A DNA stretch of 44,025 nt from Desulfuromonas sp. GTDB lineage: Bacteria; Desulfobacterota; Desulfuromonadia; Desulfuromonadales; Geopsychrobacteraceae. Location of the stretch: positions 1 to 44,025 of the forward strand of contig PKUD01000138.1 of the NCBI GenBank assembly GCA_002869695.1, read 5' to 3'. The notes under the pieces were generated by a model. The model saw only the letters and a list, made by a program, of their open reading frames with translations, was not told the DNA's origin and did no database searches. Below are positions 1 through 8,422 of this stretch, in pieces (the stretch's first letter is position 1; each line of letters begins with the position of its first letter). The position numbers and the translations under genes are program-made.

Positions 1-1
1 G

Positions 2-124
2 GAAGAAACCCTGGTTGTAGAAATCGACCTGGAACGCAGCGAACAGGTCCGACGCATCTGGCCGTTTCTGCGCGACCGGAGAATCGACAGCTACCAGGGG
101 TTGTTGGAGCGATTCAGGGATTAA
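2..124 (+). CDS. Nitrilase-superfamily amidohydrolase, C-terminal fragment (N-carbamoylputrescine amidase-like)
   Basis: The reading frame is open from the window edge to a TAA at 122-124 and encodes the last 40 residues of a protein. The tail contains WPFLRDRRIDSY followed by a short amphipathic end. This closely matches the usual C-terminus of carbon-nitrogen hydrolases of the N-carbamoylputrescine amidase (AguB) type, which hydrolyse N-carbamoylputrescine to putrescine, CO2 and ammonia. The catalytic Glu-Lys-Cys region lies outside the window, so the assignment rests on the tail alone. It converges on metK and shares a bidirectional terminator with it. The superfamily is fairly likely; the exact substrate is inferred. 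Confidence 0.6.
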   Translation, partial: EETLVVEIDLERSEQVRRIWPFLRDRRIDSYQGLLERFRD

Positions 125-197
125 GAGAATTTCAACCTCTCAGCACGGGGCTGACGTCGAATTTAAACAGATAGTCTCTGTCCGCGATGCAGACAAA

Positions 198-229
198 AAA
201 AGAGGCAGGCCATCCGGCCTGCCTCTTTT
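198..229. terminator. Bidirectional Rho-independent terminator
   Basis: A perfect 14-bp inverted repeat (198-211 with 216-229) has a 4-nt loop. The outer four pairs are A:T, so each strand has a GC-rich stem followed by a T run. It lies between the convergent nitrilase-family gene and metK and can end transcription from both. It probably also terminates the long minus-strand operon. Confidence 0.9.
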
Positions 230-250
230 GCTTCTTTCGGCTGTGATCGC

Positions 251-1420
251 TCAGAGTCCGGCGCGGGACTTGAGCGACTCGATCCGATCGGTCACTTCCC
301 ATTTAAACTCGGGAAGCTCACGACCGAAGTGACCGTATGCAGCAGTTTTTTTGTAGATGGGTCGCAGCAGGTCAAGCTGTTCGATGATCGCCGCCGGGCG
401 CATGTCGAACTCCTGCCGGGCCACCTCCGCGATCCGGTCAGACGGGATCTTTCCGGTGCCAAAGGTATTGATCATCACCGAGACCGGCTCGGCGACACCG
501 ATCGCATAGGCCAACTGCACCTCGCACTTGTCGGCCAGGCCAGCGGCGACGATGTTCTTCGCAACATAACGGGCCATGTAGGAGGCGCTGCGGTCGACTT
601 TTGAAGGATCCTTGCCGCTGAAGGCACCACCGCCGTGCGACCCCTGTCCACCGTAGGTATCGACAATGATTTTGCGCCCGGTCAAGCCACAATCGCCCAT
701 CGGCCCGCCTACCACAAAACGGCCGGTCGGATTGATCAGATACCGGGTCTTGTCATCCAGCAGATGGGTCGGCAGGACCGGTTTGACCACCGATTCGATA
801 ATCGCCTCCTGGATCTGCGCGTGGGTCACGTCGGGGGTATGCTGGGACGAGACGACCACGGTATCGATCCGCACCGGCTTGTCGCCCACATACTGTATCG
901 ACACCTGGGACTTGCTGTCGGGACGCAGAAAATCGACCGTTCCGTTTTTGCGCACTTCCGCCAGTTTCTGGGTCAGCTTGTGGGCAAAGGTAATCGGCAT
1001 CGGCATCAGTTCAGGCGTTTCATTACAGGCATAGCCGAACATCAGGCCCTGGTCACCGGCACCCTGTTCCTTGAACAGCCCCTCACCGGCGGTGACCCCC
1101 TGAGAGATATCGGGCGACTGCTGGTCGATCGTCGTCAAGACGGCACAGGTCTCGTAGTCGAAGCCCATTGCCGAATCATTGTAACCGATCTCCTTGATCG
1201 TCTGGCGGACGATGGTCGGCAGGTCGGCATAGGCAGTGGTCGTGATCTCGCCGGCGATCATCGCCATCCCCGTCGTCACCAGGGTTTCACAGGCGACCCG
1301 GGCATTCTTGTCTTCCGCCAGGATCGCATCGAGAACAGCATCGGAAATCTGATCGGCAACCTTGTCCGGGTGTCCTTCACTTACAGACTCTGAAGTAAAC
1401 AGAAAGTCGGTCATAGCCAT
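251..1420 (-). CDS. metK: S-adenosylmethionine synthetase (MetK)
   Basis: MetK makes S-adenosylmethionine from methionine and ATP in the cytosol, releasing phosphate and pyrophosphate. The 389-aa product has the usual family length. The N-terminal SEGHPDK motif carries His17, and the GAGDQG methionine/ATP-site motif and the glycine-rich GGGAFSGKD phosphate-binding loop are both intact. The first ATG is preceded by AAGGAAGG at about 10 nt; a second ATG two codons later is the alternative. It has its own sigma-70-like promoter in the 80-nt gap after the EI gene, so it need not depend on the PTS operon. No S-box is visible in this short leader, unlike the met genes at 32.6 kb. Confidence 0.97.
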   Translation of the reverse strand: MAMTDFLFTSESVSEGHPDKVADQISDAVLDAILAEDKNARVACETLVTTGMAMIAGEITTTAYADLPTIVRQTIKEIGYNDSAMGFDYETCAVLTTIDQQSPDISQGVTAGEGLFKEQGAGDQGLMFGYACNETPELMPMPITFAHKLTQKLAEVRKNGTVDFLRPDSKSQVSIQYVGDKPVRIDTVVVSSQHTPDVTHAQIQEAIIESVVKPVLPTHLLDDKTRYLINPTGRFVVGGPMGDCGLTGRKIIVDTYGGQGSHGGGAFSGKDPSKVDRSASYMARYVAKNIVAAGLADKCEVQLAYAIGVAEPVSVMINTFGTGKIPSDRIAEVARQEFDMRPAAIIEQLDLLRPIYKKTAAYGHFGRELPEFKWEVTDRIESLKSRAGL

Positions 1421-1463
1421 TGGTTTTATTCCTTCCTTGGCTCAATATGTGGAAAAGAGTGGC

Positions 1464-1493
1464 ATTGTAGATGAAATACTGAAACCCTGTCAA
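1464..1493 (-). promoter_or_regulatory. Sigma-70 promoter of metK
   Basis: On the minus strand a perfect TTGACA (1488-1493) is separated by 18 nt from TACAAT (1464-1469), a 5/6 match to the -10 consensus. It sits just beyond the EI stop codon, giving a leader of roughly 35-40 nt before the metK start. Confidence 0.75.
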
Positions 1494-1502
1494 CGCTGGT
1501 AT

Positions 1503-3284
1503 TTATATCATTGCCAGGTCAAAAATATCCGGCAGCAAGGTACGCATCTCCTGTTCGATACAGGCGGCAATCTCTTTGCCGGTCGGCAGCAGCATCAACC
1601 GTTCCAGCAAGACTTCTCCATCCTGTCTTCGCAACTGGCGGATAACCTGTTTGACCCGGGGCACGCAGGATGGATTCATCGACAGCTCGTTGAACCCTAG
1701 ACCGAGCAGGACCAGGGCATAAAGGGGCTCTGCTGCCATCTCCCCGCAGATACTGATATCGATATCGGCATCGCGGGCGGCGTCGCAGGCGGCCTTGAGC
1801 GCCCTCAGAATAGCCGGATGCATCGGTTCGTAAAGATAGGCAACATGCTCATTGCCCCGATCTACAGCCAGGCAGTACTGGATCAGGTCGTTGGTGCCGA
1901 TGGAAAAATAGTCGACCTCTCTGGCCAGTAACGGCGCGATCAGGATCGCAGAAGGTGTCTCGACCATGATCCCGATCGGAATGTTTTCCGCAAAGGGAAC
2001 CCCCTCCCGGCTGAGGTCCTCCTGGACCTGGTGGAGCAGTTTCTTGCAGGCTCTGATCTCGGCGACACCGCTAATCATCGGTAACATGATTCGAACATTC
2101 CCGTGGATCGATGCCCGTAAAATCGCCCGCAGCTGCGTCTTGAAAAGTTCGACCTCCTTCAGCGAAAAACGGATCGCCCGCAGTCCCATGGCCGGATTCA
2201 CTTCACTCTCCACGCACATGTCGGAAACAACCTTGTCCCCCCCCAGATCCAGAGTTCTTATGGTGACCGAATGGGGTGCCATCTCTTTCAGCATCTGCCC
2301 ATAAGCAGCGGCCTGCTCCTCTTCGCAGGGCGGAGATTCCCGGTTCATGTAGAGGAATTCGGTGCGGTACAGGCCGACCCCTTCAACACCATACTTAAGG
2401 GCGGCCTGAACCTCTGAGGTCGCTTCCAGGTTGCCACGCAGGGTGACGGTAAAATGATCGCGGGTCCGGGCGGGCAGTTCACGGTTACCGAGCAGGTCCC
2501 GCTCACGGTATTCAAAGGTCTGTTTGCGCTGCAGGTATTCCTTGAAGGTCTCAGCAGAAGGGTTGAGAATGACGACGCCGGTGGTGCCATCGATGATCGC
2601 CGGAGTGCGATTCTCGGCGATCGCGGTCACCGTCTCAAGGCCAACCACAGCAGGGATCTCGAGGGAGCGGGCCAGGATTGCGGTATGCGAGGTGCGACCG
2701 CCGCTGTCGGTGATAAAACCGAGCACATTCTCTTTGTCGATCTGCATCGTATCAGCAGGTGACAGGTCATGGGCAGCAAGCAGGGAGCGCTTGCCGATCT
2801 CACCGAGATCGCGATCATACTCACCGGCCAGGATCCGCTGCAGCCGATCACCGATGGCATCGACATCGGAACGGCGTTCTCGCAGATATTCGTCCTCGAT
2901 GCTGTCAAACATCTGGCGTAGCTTGGTCAGGGTCCTCTTCAGCGCGCCCTCGGCATTGATCTGCTTTTTGATTTCGGCGATGGTCTGCTGCACCAGCAGA
3001 TTATCCTCCAGAATCAGCAGGTGGGTATCGAGAATATAGAGGTGTTCGCGCAGATGTGGCTTACTGGAGACGTTCTCCTTGACCTGGCGCAACTGGACCT
3101 TGGCCTGCTCCAGGGCAAGAGTAAAGCGCTCGATTTCCTCTTCGACTTCGAAGTCCTCGATCTGCCACTCCATGACCCGGGCCTGGCGACTGAGCAGACA
3201 GATTTCACCGATCGCAATCCCCGGCGAAACACCGATCCCTACCAGGTAGGTATCCTGAGCAATTTCAGTCTTCCCCAAAACCAT
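1503..3284 (-). CDS. ptsI: Phosphoenolpyruvate-protein phosphotransferase, PTS Enzyme I
   Basis: EI takes phosphate from phosphoenolpyruvate onto a histidine and passes it to HPr, starting the PTS phosphorelay. The 593-aa protein has an N-terminal HPr-binding/phosphohistidine half and a C-terminal PEP-binding TIM barrel. The GGRTSHTAI motif places the phospho-histidine at His200. The barrel contains the RTEFLYM and GTNDLIQY segments typical of PEP-utilising enzymes. There is no N-terminal GAF domain, so this is plain EI rather than EI-Ntr. The gene overlaps the end of ptsH by 20 nt. The ATG lies directly against a GAGG, which is poor spacing; a TTG two codons later is better placed, so the true start may be six bases downstream. 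Confidence 0.95.
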   Translation of the reverse strand: MVLGKTEIAQDTYLVGIGVSPGIAIGEICLLSRQARVMEWQIEDFEVEEEIERFTLALEQAKVQLRQVKENVSSKPHLREHLYILDTHLLILEDNLLVQQTIAEIKKQINAEGALKRTLTKLRQMFDSIEDEYLRERRSDVDAIGDRLQRILAGEYDRDLGEIGKRSLLAAHDLSPADTMQIDKENVLGFITDSGGRTSHTAILARSLEIPAVVGLETVTAIAENRTPAIIDGTTGVVILNPSAETFKEYLQRKQTFEYRERDLLGNRELPARTRDHFTVTLRGNLEATSEVQAALKYGVEGVGLYRTEFLYMNRESPPCEEEQAAAYGQMLKEMAPHSVTIRTLDLGGDKVVSDMCVESEVNPAMGLRAIRFSLKEVELFKTQLRAILRASIHGNVRIMLPMISGVAEIRACKKLLHQVQEDLSREGVPFAENIPIGIMVETPSAILIAPLLAREVDYFSIGTNDLIQYCLAVDRGNEHVAYLYEPMHPAILRALKAACDAARDADIDISICGEMAAEPLYALVLLGLGFNELSMNPSCVPRVKQVIRQLRRQDGEVLLERLMLLPTGKEIAACIEQEMRTLLPDIFDLAMI

Positions 3285-3531
3285 CCTCGATCAATGCGGC
3301 GATTGACTGCATCGCCTGCTCTTCATCTGTCCCGTCAACAGCAACAGAAATAACCGTCCCCTGCGGCGCGGCAAGTAACAGAATCCCCATGATACTTTTT
3401 CCGTTCACCTCAACATCCTCTTTGAACAGGGTCACTTCAGCGGAGTACTGATTGGCCGTCTGGACAAACTGAGCCGCTGCGCGTGCATGCAGCCCCAACC
3501 GGTTGATTATGGTAAAATCCCTCCTCAGCAT
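3265..3531 (-). CDS. ptsH: Phosphocarrier protein HPr
   Basis: HPr is the small cytosolic phosphocarrier between EI and the EIIA proteins. The 88-aa product has the active-site His15 in NRLGLHARAA and a regulatory Ser46 in NGKSIMG, the substrate site of HPr kinase/phosphorylase. Because hprK lies about 3 kb upstream in the same run, both EI-dependent His15 and HprK-dependent Ser46 phosphorylation are expected. A purine-rich AGGAAGGAAAAAAGGGA stretch precedes the ATG. The gene is 22 nt after the IID gene and overlaps the EI gene. Confidence 0.96.
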   Translation of the reverse strand: MLRRDFTIINRLGLHARAAAQFVQTANQYSAEVTLFKEDVEVNGKSIMGILLLAAPQGTVISVAVDGTDEEQAMQSIAALIEDGFGED

Positions 3532-3553
3532 TCCCTTTTTTCCTTCCTATATG

Positions 3554-4321
3554 CTACAGCCAAGCCGTCGGCTCAAAACCGAACAGGCTGAGACAGATGA
3601 TGATTGCGGTTGTCAGCAAAACCAGCAGCAGAGTTGATATCCCCCTGCGCGCGCACAGCGCTAGTATTAACACCAGGGGGATAGCCAGGAACCCGAGGCC
3701 TTTGGGAATCTGTTCGGCCTGCAACTGCTGAAACACCAGAAACGCGCTGACCCCACCAAGCAGAACGACAGCGGTCTCCTTGATGCGAATGGCCCAGTCG
3801 GGCAGGCGATGCTGCTGAAGAAATTCCAACGAGCGGATACCGTTGCGATAACCATAAATAAAACCGAAAATCCGAAACCAGAACGGCAACAGATTGAACA
3901 ACAGCAGGAAAATCAGCGGCGCCAGGATAATTCCTTTGACTGCAAACAATATTGCAATACCGGCAGTCAGGGGCCTCAAGCCGCCCCAGAACATAGCATC
4001 ACCGACCGCTGCGTAGGGCGCAGCAACCATCTCCTTGAAGTCCTGAATATTGACCGCCTGTTCCTCATTGCGACTGCGCCGCTGCTCCATCTCCAGCACC
4101 GCTCCGGCCACCGAAGGCGCGAGGAAGGGATGGGTATTGAAGTATCCGGCATGCTCACGACAGACCTGCTGCAGTTGCTCGTCGCGATAGAGCTTCTGCA
4201 GTGCCGGATAAAGGGCAAAAAAGAAACCGAGCCCCTGCAGTCGCTCAAAATTCCAGCTGCCCTGCAGCAGAAACAGGCGTAACCAGACCCGCAGACGGAT
4301 CAAGGGACTAAGGTTCATCAT
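3554..4321 (-). CDS. PTS mannose/fructose/sorbose family IID subunit
   Basis: IID is one of the two membrane proteins of a mannose-family PTS permease. The frame could extend to 4447, but that extension lies inside the IIC gene. The start is therefore taken as the ATG that shares one base with the IIC stop (TGATG), giving 255 aa. The protein begins with an amphipathic basic segment and FLLQGSWNFERLQGLGF, the conserved IID N-terminal region. The middle contains GDAMFWGGLRP, and the last third holds several hydrophobic helices. It is slightly shorter than enteric IID (about 280 aa). IIC and IID together would form the sugar channel; the substrate cannot be read from the sequence. Confidence 0.88.
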   Translation of the reverse strand: MMNLSPLIRLRVWLRLFLLQGSWNFERLQGLGFFFALYPALQKLYRDEQLQQVCREHAGYFNTHPFLAPSVAGAVLEMEQRRSRNEEQAVNIQDFKEMVAAPYAAVGDAMFWGGLRPLTAGIAILFAVKGIILAPLIFLLLFNLLPFWFRIFGFIYGYRNGIRSLEFLQQHRLPDWAIRIKETAVVLLGGVSAFLVFQQLQAEQIPKGLGFLAIPLVLILALCARRGISTLLLVLLTTAIIICLSLFGFEPTAWL

Positions 4322-5013
4322 CACACCAGCCACATGAGCAGGAACGCCATACCGAAAGACGCGCTGAACAGGGTTAAGGAACGATTGACGTTGATCGTGC
4401 CAATAACTACCGCAATGCCAACCACGGGCAGCGCAAGCCGGATCCATTCAGCCGAGTGCTCCAAACCGGAGAGCAGCACCGGCGCCAGCAACGGAACCAG
4501 CAGAACCCCTCCGCCAACAATGACGGCATAAGTTCCCAGGGCCGCCATGGAAAACTTGGCAATCCCGCTGAGGTGGTATAATTCTGCGGCGGAAAGGTTT
4601 CCTGCTTCGAGCGCAGCTTCAGCGCGTTCCATGGTCCGGCGGTTCCGGGTCCGGGCGAACCGATCAAAAAACTGACCGAATTTGCCGAACGGAATAGCCA
4701 CCAGCAGGCAGAGCAGGATGAATTCAATTCCCTCGAGCCCGAGCAGTTTCCCCAGAGCAACGGAAAGGACGGTTCCAGCGATCGCCACCTGGGTATCGTC
4801 CGGAGGAACAGCCGCCCCGACCGGAAGCCGGGCCAGCCAGAGCAACTCGATCATCAGGCCAACCTGCAAACCGACCTCGATATCGCCCAGCAACCAACCT
4901 GCCAGGGGGGCTGCGACGATCGGCCTGGAGATCATGATCTGCAGAACGGCTACCCGGTCGAGCCCGCAGACCAGCGCGACCAGGGCTCCCAATATCAGGT
5001 CGACAACTAACAC
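4321..5013 (-). CDS. PTS mannose/fructose/sorbose family IIC subunit
   Basis: IIC is the second membrane component of the mannose-type permease. The 230-aa protein is almost entirely hydrophobic. It has the family pattern near residues 28-75: SRPIVAAPLAGWLLGD, followed by GLMIELLWL and the PVGAAVPPD loop. The start is a GTG inside the end of the IIB gene (7-nt overlap), with AAGGGTGGAG just upstream. IIB, IIC and IID overlap or abut, indicating coordinated translation. At 230 aa it is somewhat shorter than enteric IIC (about 265 aa), the difference being mainly at the C-terminus. Confidence 0.88.
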   Translation of the reverse strand: MLVVDLILGALVALVCGLDRVAVLQIMISRPIVAAPLAGWLLGDIEVGLQVGLMIELLWLARLPVGAAVPPDDTQVAIAGTVLSVALGKLLGLEGIEFILLCLLVAIPFGKFGQFFDRFARTRNRRTMERAEAALEAGNLSAAELYHLSGIAKFSMAALGTYAVIVGGGVLLVPLLAPVLLSGLEHSAEWIRLALPVVGIAVVIGTINVNRSLTLFSASFGMAFLLMWLV

Positions 5014-5504
5014 GCTCCACCCTTCTTGTGTGGGATCAGTTTCCTCCAGGGTCGCGCCGAATCCGCCGGGATACAGCGCGCCGAAATTTTAACCCCCGCC
5101 TCTTCCAGAGACTGCAGATTGCCGATATCTTCCGAGCCGAGAAACAGGGTACAGCTGAGCCTCTGCTTCCCTGCCCCGGCATGCAGGTTGCCCAGGTTCA
5201 GTTCGGAGAACAGCAGCCCATGGCGGTAGGCCGCCAATGCGTCCTCGGTTGTCGCGAACAGCAGCAAAACTTTGCGTTGCTGCAACGCGCCACTGGCAAA
5301 GACCTCGGCGATCTCCTCTATTGTTCCTATCTCCACCAGCACCCGGCTCGGCACCGACGCTTCCATCATCAGCTTTTTCAGCGGGTTCGCTTTCACCGCG
5401 GCATTGGCGACAACAATGCAATCCGCGTGGGTGTAGGGGACCCAAGCCTCCAGAACCTGGCCATGAATCAGGCGGGTATCTATGCGCGTCAGTACGATAC
5501 TCAT
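5007..5504 (-). CDS. PTS mannose/fructose/sorbose family IIB subunit
   Basis: IIB receives phosphate from IIA and phosphorylates the incoming sugar. The 165-aa product has the canonical N-terminus MSIVLTRIDTRLIHGQV, with the active-site histidine at His14. The remainder has the family's alternating structure, including NLGNLHAGAG and a GVKISAR segment near the end. It has full family length (about 160 aa). The gap to the IIA gene is 11 nt. With the active site intact, this subunit should be competent for phosphotransfer. Confidence 0.93.
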   Translation of the reverse strand: MSIVLTRIDTRLIHGQVLEAWVPYTHADCIVVANAAVKANPLKKLMMEASVPSRVLVEIGTIEEIAEVFASGALQQRKVLLLFATTEDALAAYRHGLLFSELNLGNLHAGAGKQRLSCTLFLGSEDIGNLQSLEEAGVKISARCIPADSARPWRKLIPHKKGGAC

Positions 5505-5515
5505 CCGGTGTCTCT

Positions 5516-5941
5516 TCAGGACGGAGTGATTCCATCGCCCGCACCCTTGAGCAGTTCGGCCGGGCGCATGATATTCTGCTGTCCATAGTCTTTCAGCAGA
5601 GCGGCCAGTTCGTCAAGGTTGTGCGTCAAGCGAGCGCTGGAAAATTTCAGAATCATCGGCAGGTTGACTCCTGTGAGGATCTCTATCTTGCCCTCTTCCA
5701 GAAATTCCACACCGATATTGGTTGGCGTGCCACCGAACATGTCGGTCATAATCAGGACACCGGCCCCATCGGAGCCGATCCGCTCAAGCACCTCTTCGAG
5801 AAGTTCCCTGGCACCAGCCACGTCAAAACTCCGATCGATGCTGATCGCCTCGGCTTTCGGAATCGCTCCGATGATCATTTCAGCGGCCCGCAGATACTCC
5901 TCTGCCAGGCCGGAATGAGTGATGACAACAAGTCCGATCAT
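5516..5941 (-). CDS. PTS mannose/fructose family IIA subunit
   Basis: IIA accepts phosphate from HPr and hands it to IIB. The 141-aa protein starts MIGLVVITHSGLAEE, with the phosphorylated histidine at His9, followed by the conserved TDMFGGTPTN loop near residues 66-75. It is a stand-alone IIA, not fused to IIB as in enteric ManX. The gene begins only 4 nt after the rapZ stop, so the PTS block is probably translated from the rapZ/hprK message. In regulatory PTS systems this subunit's phosphorylation state is often the signal. Confidence 0.94.
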   Translation of the reverse strand: MIGLVVITHSGLAEEYLRAAEMIIGAIPKAEAISIDRSFDVAGARELLEEVLERIGSDGAGVLIMTDMFGGTPTNIGVEFLEEGKIEILTGVNLPMILKFSSARLTHNLDELAALLKDYGQQNIMRPAELLKGAGDGITPS

Positions 5942-5945
5942 TGGC

Positions 5946-6812
5946 TCAACCCTTGGCGATATCCCGATGACTGACCTGCAGGGTCACGTCCTGAGCGGGA
6001 AAATTCTGGTGCAGACTTTCAACAATCGACACGCTGCGATGGCGCCCCCCGGTACAACCGATCGCAATGGTTAAATAACTCTTCCCTTCGGCCCGGTACA
6101 ACGGCAGCAAAAACTCGAGCAGCCGGTGCAGGTGCTGGAGGAATTCCTGGCAGTTCGGCTGTTTCAGGACATAGTCCCGCAAGCTCTGATCCTGTCCTGT
6201 CAAGGGGCGCAACTCTTCAATGTAATGAGGATTCGGCAAGAATCTGACATCGAAAACAAGGTCTGCGTCCGACGGTACCCCGTAGCGATAACCGAACGAT
6301 TCAAGCTGGACAATCAGCGCCGAATCAACCATCCCCTCACAAACGATTTTTTTAAATTTTTCGCCCAACTGGCGCGGGGTCAGGCCGCTGCTGTCGATAA
6401 TGAGCGAGGCATCGGCACGCACCTGCTGCAGCAGATCCCGTTCCTTTTCGATACCGATCTGGATCCGGTTGCCGACAGACAGCGGATGGGAGCGCCGGGT
6501 TTCCGAATAACGCCGCAGAATAACTTCGTCAGCCGCATCAAAAAATGTGACTTCCGGCTGGTAGCCTGCCTTCCGGACCCTTTCGATCACATCTTTGTAT
6601 TCCGCCAGGAATTCACGATTTCGCACATCGACAACGACGGCGATCCCAACGGCTGCCCATTGTGACTGCTTGGCCAGATCGAGCAGCAGTGGCAGCAGAA
6701 TCAGCGGGAGATTGTCGACGACAAAAAAGCCCTGGTCCTCAAGAGCGCGGGCCGCGGTACTCTTCCCCGATCCGGAGAGTCCGGTGATGATGCAGACCCG
6801 TTGACTACTCAT
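5946..6812 (-). CDS. rapZ: RapZ/YvcJ-family nucleotide-binding protein
   Basis: This family binds ATP/GTP. In Escherichia coli RapZ is an RNase E adaptor that guides decay of the GlmZ sRNA and so controls glucosamine-6-phosphate synthase; in Bacillus the homologue is YvcJ. The 288-aa product has a Walker A at residues 11-19 (GLSGSGKST), the VDVRN motif, and the C-terminal GCTGGRHRSV signature of the domain that senses aminosugar phosphate in RapZ. It overlaps hprK by 4 nt (ATGA). Neither GlmZ nor glmS is in the window, so an RNA-adaptor role is inferred from family only. The sugar-nucleotide and LPS context fits a role in envelope precursor control. Confidence 0.93.
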   Translation of the reverse strand: MSSQRVCIITGLSGSGKSTAARALEDQGFFVVDNLPLILLPLLLDLAKQSQWAAVGIAVVVDVRNREFLAEYKDVIERVRKAGYQPEVTFFDAADEVILRRYSETRRSHPLSVGNRIQIGIEKERDLLQQVRADASLIIDSSGLTPRQLGEKFKKIVCEGMVDSALIVQLESFGYRYGVPSDADLVFDVRFLPNPHYIEELRPLTGQDQSLRDYVLKQPNCQEFLQHLHRLLEFLLPLYRAEGKSYLTIAIGCTGGRHRSVSIVESLHQNFPAQDVTLQVSHRDIAKG

Positions 6813-7783
6813 TCCAGATTTTCTCCGATGATGGTATGCGCATGCAACCGAGCGGTCTCCGCCATCCTTTTCTCCAGCAGGTACTGAAATTCCTGGGCGC
6901 TGTGGTAGCCCATCTCTTTCAGCAACTGGTTCCGCGCGGCGACCTCGACGATGGTGCTGATGTTGCGTCCCGGTCGCACCGGAATTCGCATCAGGGGCAG
7001 TTCAACCCCGTGCAGGTTATAGCGGACTTCTTCAAGCCCCAGCCGGTCATACTCCTTGCCCTCCTCCCATTCAACCAGCTCCAGGACCAGGTCGATTTTT
7101 TTACGCTCGCGGATGGCTGCAACGCCGAACAGGTGCTTGATATTAATAATCCCAAGACCTCGAATTTCCATATGATAATGAAGCAGATCCATCCCCTCGC
7201 CGAAAACCACCGAGGGCAGTTTGAAGCGGACCTTGATCACGTCATCCGCGACCAGACGATATCCGCGCAGGATAAGGTCCAGCGCACATTCGCTCTTGCC
7301 GATGCCGCTTTTGCCCTGCAACAGCACACCGACGCCAAGCACGTCCAGCAGAACGCCGTGCAGGGTTGATGTCGGCAACAGGCGTTCTTCCAGAAAGCGG
7401 GTAATCAGTGAGATAAAGGTTGAGCTGAGATGTGAGGTGCGAAGCAGAGGAACATTACAGCTGTCAGCCATCTCCACAAGATATTTCGGCGCTGACTGAC
7501 TTTTGGTAATGATGAAGCAGGAAAGATCGAGCTGGCAGAGCGTGTGCAAATGCTCAATCGCCTTGTCTGCAGGCAGTTGCTCAAGAAAAGAGAGTTCCGT
7601 CGATCCGAGAACCTGGACCCGATCGGGATGCAGGTTGGTGGTATAGCCGGTCAGAGCGAGTCCCGGCTTCTGAATCCGTGGCACACGAACAAGATTCTGG
7701 AGCCCCCCGCCACCGGCCAGCAGCTCCAGGTCCAGACCGGCTTCCTTTTCCTCGAGAATTTCCTGAATCGTCAGTTCGGCCAT
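6809..7783 (-). CDS. hprK: HPr kinase/phosphorylase
   Basis: HprK phosphorylates HPr on Ser46 with ATP or PPi and reverses the reaction with phosphate. The 324-aa protein has an N-terminal regulatory domain and a C-terminal catalytic domain. The catalytic part has His142 in TLHGV, a P-loop at residues 157-164 (GKSGIGKS), paired aspartates in VADD, and the family signature EIRGLGIINI near 206-215. All residues needed for kinase and phosphorylase activity appear present, and the HPr encoded nearby has the target serine. It is translationally coupled to rapZ. In Gram-negative bacteria HprK is usually tied to a regulatory PTS rather than carbon uptake. Confidence 0.96.
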   Translation of the reverse strand: MAELTIQEILEEKEAGLDLELLAGGGGLQNLVRVPRIQKPGLALTGYTTNLHPDRVQVLGSTELSFLEQLPADKAIEHLHTLCQLDLSCFIITKSQSAPKYLVEMADSCNVPLLRTSHLSSTFISLITRFLEERLLPTSTLHGVLLDVLGVGVLLQGKSGIGKSECALDLILRGYRLVADDVIKVRFKLPSVVFGEGMDLLHYHMEIRGLGIINIKHLFGVAAIRERKKIDLVLELVEWEEGKEYDRLGLEEVRYNLHGVELPLMRIPVRPGRNISTIVEVAARNQLLKEMGYHSAQEFQYLLEKRMAETARLHAHTIIGENLE

Positions 7784-7823
7784 AAATCAAGCACTTCCCT
7801 CAGCGAGAAACCGAGACCGAAAC

Positions 7824-7840
7824 AGAACAGCAGCTGTTCT
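7824..7840. repeat. Perfect 8-bp inverted repeat in the ptsN-hprK gap
   Basis: The arms AGAACAGC and GCTGTTCT flank a single central A. It sits in the 109-nt non-coding gap between ptsN and hprK, the widest spacer in this part of the run. A protein-binding operator or a short RNA hairpin (6-bp stem, 5-nt loop) are both possible. No T run follows it, so it is not a classic terminator. Confidence 0.5.
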
Positions 7841-7892
7841 CGAGCATCGGCGACAGAGTTGATGATGACACGTCTTGGGAGAGACGGAAATT

Positions 7893-8354
7893 TCAGGCCT
7901 GATCCTCTTCATCGAGGATGATCTGATAGAGGTCCTTCTGGCTGTCGGCGTCAAGCAGCTTCTGACGGACCGCAGAGTCCTTGAGCAGCTTGGAGATCCG
8001 CGCCAGGGTTTTCAGGTGGACTCCCACCGACTCCTCCGGTGCAATCAGCAGAAAAAACAGGTGCGCCGGCTTGCCATCCATCGAGTCAAAATCGACCCCG
8101 GCCCGACTGCGGCCGAAAGCAAGCATCAGTTCCGGAATTCCCTTCAACTTGCCGTGCGGGATCGCCACCCCGTCACCAATCCCGGTACTGCCCAACCGCT
8201 CACGTTCCTGCAGAACCTGGATTACCTCATCGCGCTGCAATGACTCATCACAGGCGATCAGCGCATCGGTCAACTCCGCCAGGACCTTCCCCTTGTCACG
8301 TGACTGCAGATCAGCCACGACCGCTTCAGGACTCAACAATTCAGAAATTTTCAT
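7893..8354 (-). CDS. ptsN: Nitrogen-regulatory PTS EIIA (EIIA-Ntr)
   Basis: EIIA-Ntr is a phosphate acceptor with regulatory rather than transport functions, such as potassium and nitrogen balance and envelope stress in other bacteria. The start is set at the ATG giving MKISELLSPE, the standard N-terminus; upstream codons to 8417 look like untranslated leader. The 153-aa product has the PTS EIIA-2 fold, with active-site His67 in GVAIPHGKL followed by an FGRSRAGVDFD segment. No EI-Ntr or NPr gene is visible here, so phosphate presumably comes from the EI/HPr pair of the same operon. Gene order rpoN-hpf-ptsN is the classic sigma-54 neighbourhood. Confidence 0.94.
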   Translation of the reverse strand: MKISELLSPEAVVADLQSRDKGKVLAELTDALIACDESLQRDEVIQVLQERERLGSTGIGDGVAIPHGKLKGIPELMLAFGRSRAGVDFDSMDGKPAHLFFLLIAPEESVGVHLKTLARISKLLKDSAVRQKLLDADSQKDLYQIILDEEDQA

Positions 8355-8422
8355 GTGCCACTTTCTCGATGATTGGGGGATAGCGGGCGCCCCGGGCCGG
8401 GGCACCCCGCCAGTCACTATTA

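Noticed and set aside
4322-4447. Upstream extension of the IID gene
   Set aside because: It lies within the IIC gene in another frame, and the family N-terminus begins at the ATG overlapping the IIC stop.
7824-7840. LexA/SOS box reading of the AGAACAGC palindrome
   Set aside because: The GAAC...GTTC spacing is 7 nt, not the 4 nt of the Gram-positive box, and no SOS gene is adjacent.
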